This document shows, in pieces, positions 61,393 to 64,000 of a stretch of 64,000 nt of DNA. A model generated the notes under the pieces. That model searched no databases. It was not told where the DNA came from and was given only the letters and a program-made list of their open reading frames with translations. The DNA is from Nissolia schottii (taxonomy: Eukaryota > Streptophyta > Magnoliopsida > Fabales > Fabaceae), in NCBI GenBank assembly GCA_003254905.1, contig QANU01011901.1, positions 1,127,176 to 1,191,175 of the forward strand, written 5' to 3'. Made by a program: the position numbers and the translations under genes. Positions within the stretch are counted from its first letter, which is position 1; each line of letters opens with the position of its first letter.

Positions 61393-61905
61393 AATACGTT
61401 TGTGCATTTATGTTTGTCATGTTCGTGCAATACGATAGTAAAAGTTTGTGCAACACGCATCTTGCCTTGTGTTTTCCTAAATATTGATTTGTGGTAATTA
61501 CGTGTTATGTTTGTGCGTTTATGCTTGAGATATTTTTGCAATATGGTAATTAAAGTTTGTGCACTACTAATCCTCCTGTTTTGGTCCTTTAGTATCTAGT
61601 GTTAATGTTTCATATGTTTGTGTATGTATGTTCTATATGTTTGTGCAGTAATGTGACAAATGTTTGTGCACTACTCCTCCCCCCGTGTTAGTCCTCTATT
61701 ATCTAGTGTGTATTGTTTAATATGTTTATGAATGGATGTTGCGTATGTTTGTGCAATTACATGACAAATGTTTGTGCATGACTAATCCCCTTGTTTTGGC
61801 CATTTAGTATCTACTGTTAATTGTTTCATATGGTTTTGTACGTTTGTTGTATATGTTTGTGCAATAATGTAGCAAGTGTTTATGCACCATTGTTTTGCCA
61901 GGTGT
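61393..61905. repeat. Minisatellite, roughly 120-bp units, about four copies
   Basis: Recurring TATGTTTGTGCAATAATGTG and AAATGTTTGTGCACTACTAA words, with CCTTTAGTATCTAGTGTTAA-type spacers, at intervals near 120 bp. Units are diverged. The sense of the repeat is not coding. Confidence 0.8.
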
Positions 61906-64000
61906 GTTCACATACAAGTTTGTGTTGTATCACATACAAACTAAGAAGCGTGAAACAGGATAAGTGTATCTTGTACACTGTCACCAAAATGAATACAAGA
62001 CTGACTTGTCCTTTTATTTTGTCTTTGTCCAAATGTCTCTAAATTCTTGTTATGTCTCAACAACCAAACACAACATTTTGTTCGATTTTGTTTGGATCAT
62101 TGAATAAAAAAATTGGTCAAATCCAATCATTAATATATCATATTTTGAATATAATTTTTGAATCCAAATTAATTCGATAATCCAAACTATTCAAACAAAA
62201 ATGCATTTTTTTTTTAATTTTACCTATAAGTCTGTGATCCAACATCTCACTCCCACCCAACCCAACCTTTATGCCCATAACCGAAATATTACAACCCTAC
62301 AAAACCCTAATTTTAGACATTGCAAGTTTTTGGACAAAAATAAGACATCACAAGTCTCATATAACTCTAATGTTTCAACTTTGCATTTTCACGACTTCAA
62401 AATTAGATTCAATATTCAGAGTTCCCTAGTGCTTCAACTAGGCCATTGGTTGTTAGGATAGACAATTATGTTATTTTCATTTTATTAATCATTTAAGGAT
62501 TTTGATTATACCATGAGACACGAAACATAGTCTTTATCATATTATTATGCATTATTTTGTGATTTTATATTTTTATATTTTTCTGATTTTTTAAATTTAT
62601 TTTTTCCTTTTTTAAATTATTTTTTTATACTTTGAAATTACATATTGATGGATAAATCTGAGAATCAAATCAAACCAACTCTTTCATGTTCGGGTTGGTT
62701 GGATACGGATTTGATACAAAAAAAAATTAGGAAAAACCTAACCAAACCAATTTAATAAAAATAATTGATTTTGATACAAATTCTTTTCAAAACCAAACCA
62801 AACTGACCTGGTGTTACTCCTATTGTTTATACTCATTTATGATACATTCTTAAAGATGCGCACAAAAGTGTCCCTTAACTATCTACCAATGTCTCTTTAA
62901 ATATGTCACGTATAATTTTTTTACTTTAACTATCCCTTTCTCCTAAACAAAACTGTTTTTTTTTAATAAACATTAATTGATAATTTAAAATATAAAAAAT
63001 TAAATGAAAATATCTTAATTAATTCATTAATATTGTACAAATTCAATAATGCATTATATACGCACACAAGATTTTCTTTCAGTTGTATCAAAAAAAGAAA
63101 AGGTACACAAGATTTTGATCGTGTTCCCCTCCCTCGTATCACGGTGTGTTCATGTGAGAGCATTCAATTTTGATTTGAAGAATAAGGAAATGAATCATCT
63201 CATTTTATGACAAGATTATATTTGATTGTTTACCATTTATTAAAAATATGAAATCCATATATGACATAAGTAATTAAAACATTGATGATGAGAGATTTAA
63301 CATGATTTTGTCATGTGATAAAATGACATAAAATAACGAATTCCCTAACAACAAAATGTACTACTATCAATTTTACAGGCACAAGTACTATAGTAGTGGA
63401 ATGTTTCCAAAATAATCAATCAGATATTTATTCATTTTTATTTCAAATTGAAAATTTGAACGAGTAAATCTTTTCACTCGGGACTACTACATTAGTTAAG
63501 TTAGTGATACCCTAACCGTGAACTAGAGAGAATTTTTTTTTCTCACCCCAAACTTTTACGCCATAAAATTAAAAAGAACATTGCACCAACCTCCCAGACA
63601 TTTTATCAATAATGTATACATTTTCCTTTCTCTACTTTGTAAGTGGACATTCACTTCCTTTATCTCTAAATAATTTTTTTAAAAAATTTAATTTGATTTT
63701 CCATGGCATATTTAATAGAAATAAAATAAATAATTAATACTAAACTAGTTATTTTAGTTTTTTTTTTCAAAAAATAAAACTTAAAATTTTGGGTTAAGAA
63801 TGTTAGTGTACAAACTTTAAACAAATTAAGGGAGAAAATTTTAAACTCTTAATATTAATAGAATTGTTGGTGTGATTTTAATAAACCTGAAAATCAAGAA
63901 AGGGAAAAAAAATTCATACTCTTTTTGGGATAAACATGCTTTAAAGTGAGGAGAATTTCACTTTAAAAAAAATGAGAAATTTTACATTATTAAATTAAAA
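61906..64000. other. AT-rich intergenic DNA, no gene seen
   Basis: No coding, RNA or clear element structure found; only A and T runs and weak short frames. Confidence 0.5.

Noticed and set aside
61393-61905. CRISPR-like array of repeats
   Set aside because: The units are long, diverged and lack constant short repeats with unique spacers, and the DNA is a plant nuclear genome.

Overview
The window looks like nuclear DNA of a dicot, probably a legume close to soybean. That rests on AT-rich intergenic DNA full of MITEs and transposon remnants, GT–AG introns, plant-type TATA boxes 70–105 bp upstream of start codons, and plant-specific gene families. The species is an inference; no marker fixes it. 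A 351-base N gap (51933–52283) and a single N after a C-run (60221) show it comes from a genome assembly.

Layout, left to right. A degenerate CACTA (En/Spm) transposon with intact ends and a TTT target duplication fills 1446–6001, next to a foldback MITE. A 62-residue orphan peptide gene (6989–7177, minus) follows. A two-exon proPME pectin methylesterase lies at 10806–12683 (+). An ATL-type RING-H2 ubiquitin ligase lies at 17311–18078 (minus). A repeat-rich stretch with MITE and foldback elements (19.4–22.2 kb) precedes a small secreted, possibly GPI-anchored peptide gene (22916–23164, minus).

The centre is an RDM4/DMS4-like (IWR1-type) gene of ten coding exons (28027–35335, +) with probable 5' UTR exons upstream. 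It carries an internal tandem duplication of exon 7 that copies the splice-donor site, a Copia-type solo LTR in the next intron, and a partial inverted copy of its own exon 3–4 region about 530 bp beyond its stop codon. Next come a three-exon soluble epoxide hydrolase (37885–39399, +) with a duplicated 168-bp 3' flank, a seven-exon FAHD1-like acylpyruvate hydrolase (40572–43147, minus) and an eight-exon mitochondrial branched-chain 2-oxoacid dehydrogenase E2 gene (43918–47783, minus). I rebuilt these spliced models from splice sites, reading phase and family motifs; each gives one continuous reading frame.

The right third is sparse: a long inverted-repeat element (49090–50795), a SINE with 17-bp target duplications (51527–51712), the assembly gap, a two-exon MATE/DTX transporter (56847–58794, +), and then gene-free AT-rich DNA with a roughly 120-bp minisatellite (61.4–61.9 kb).

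The genes do not form a pathway; they are ordinary plant single-gene units. The FAHD1-like and E2 genes are both mitochondrial-type metabolic enzymes in the same orientation, which is probably coincidence. The most unusual feature is the RDM4-like locus: a gene whose Arabidopsis relative acts in RNA-directed DNA methylation is itself remodelled by a duplication and an LTR, and flanked by an inverted partial self-copy that could in principle feed small-RNA production.
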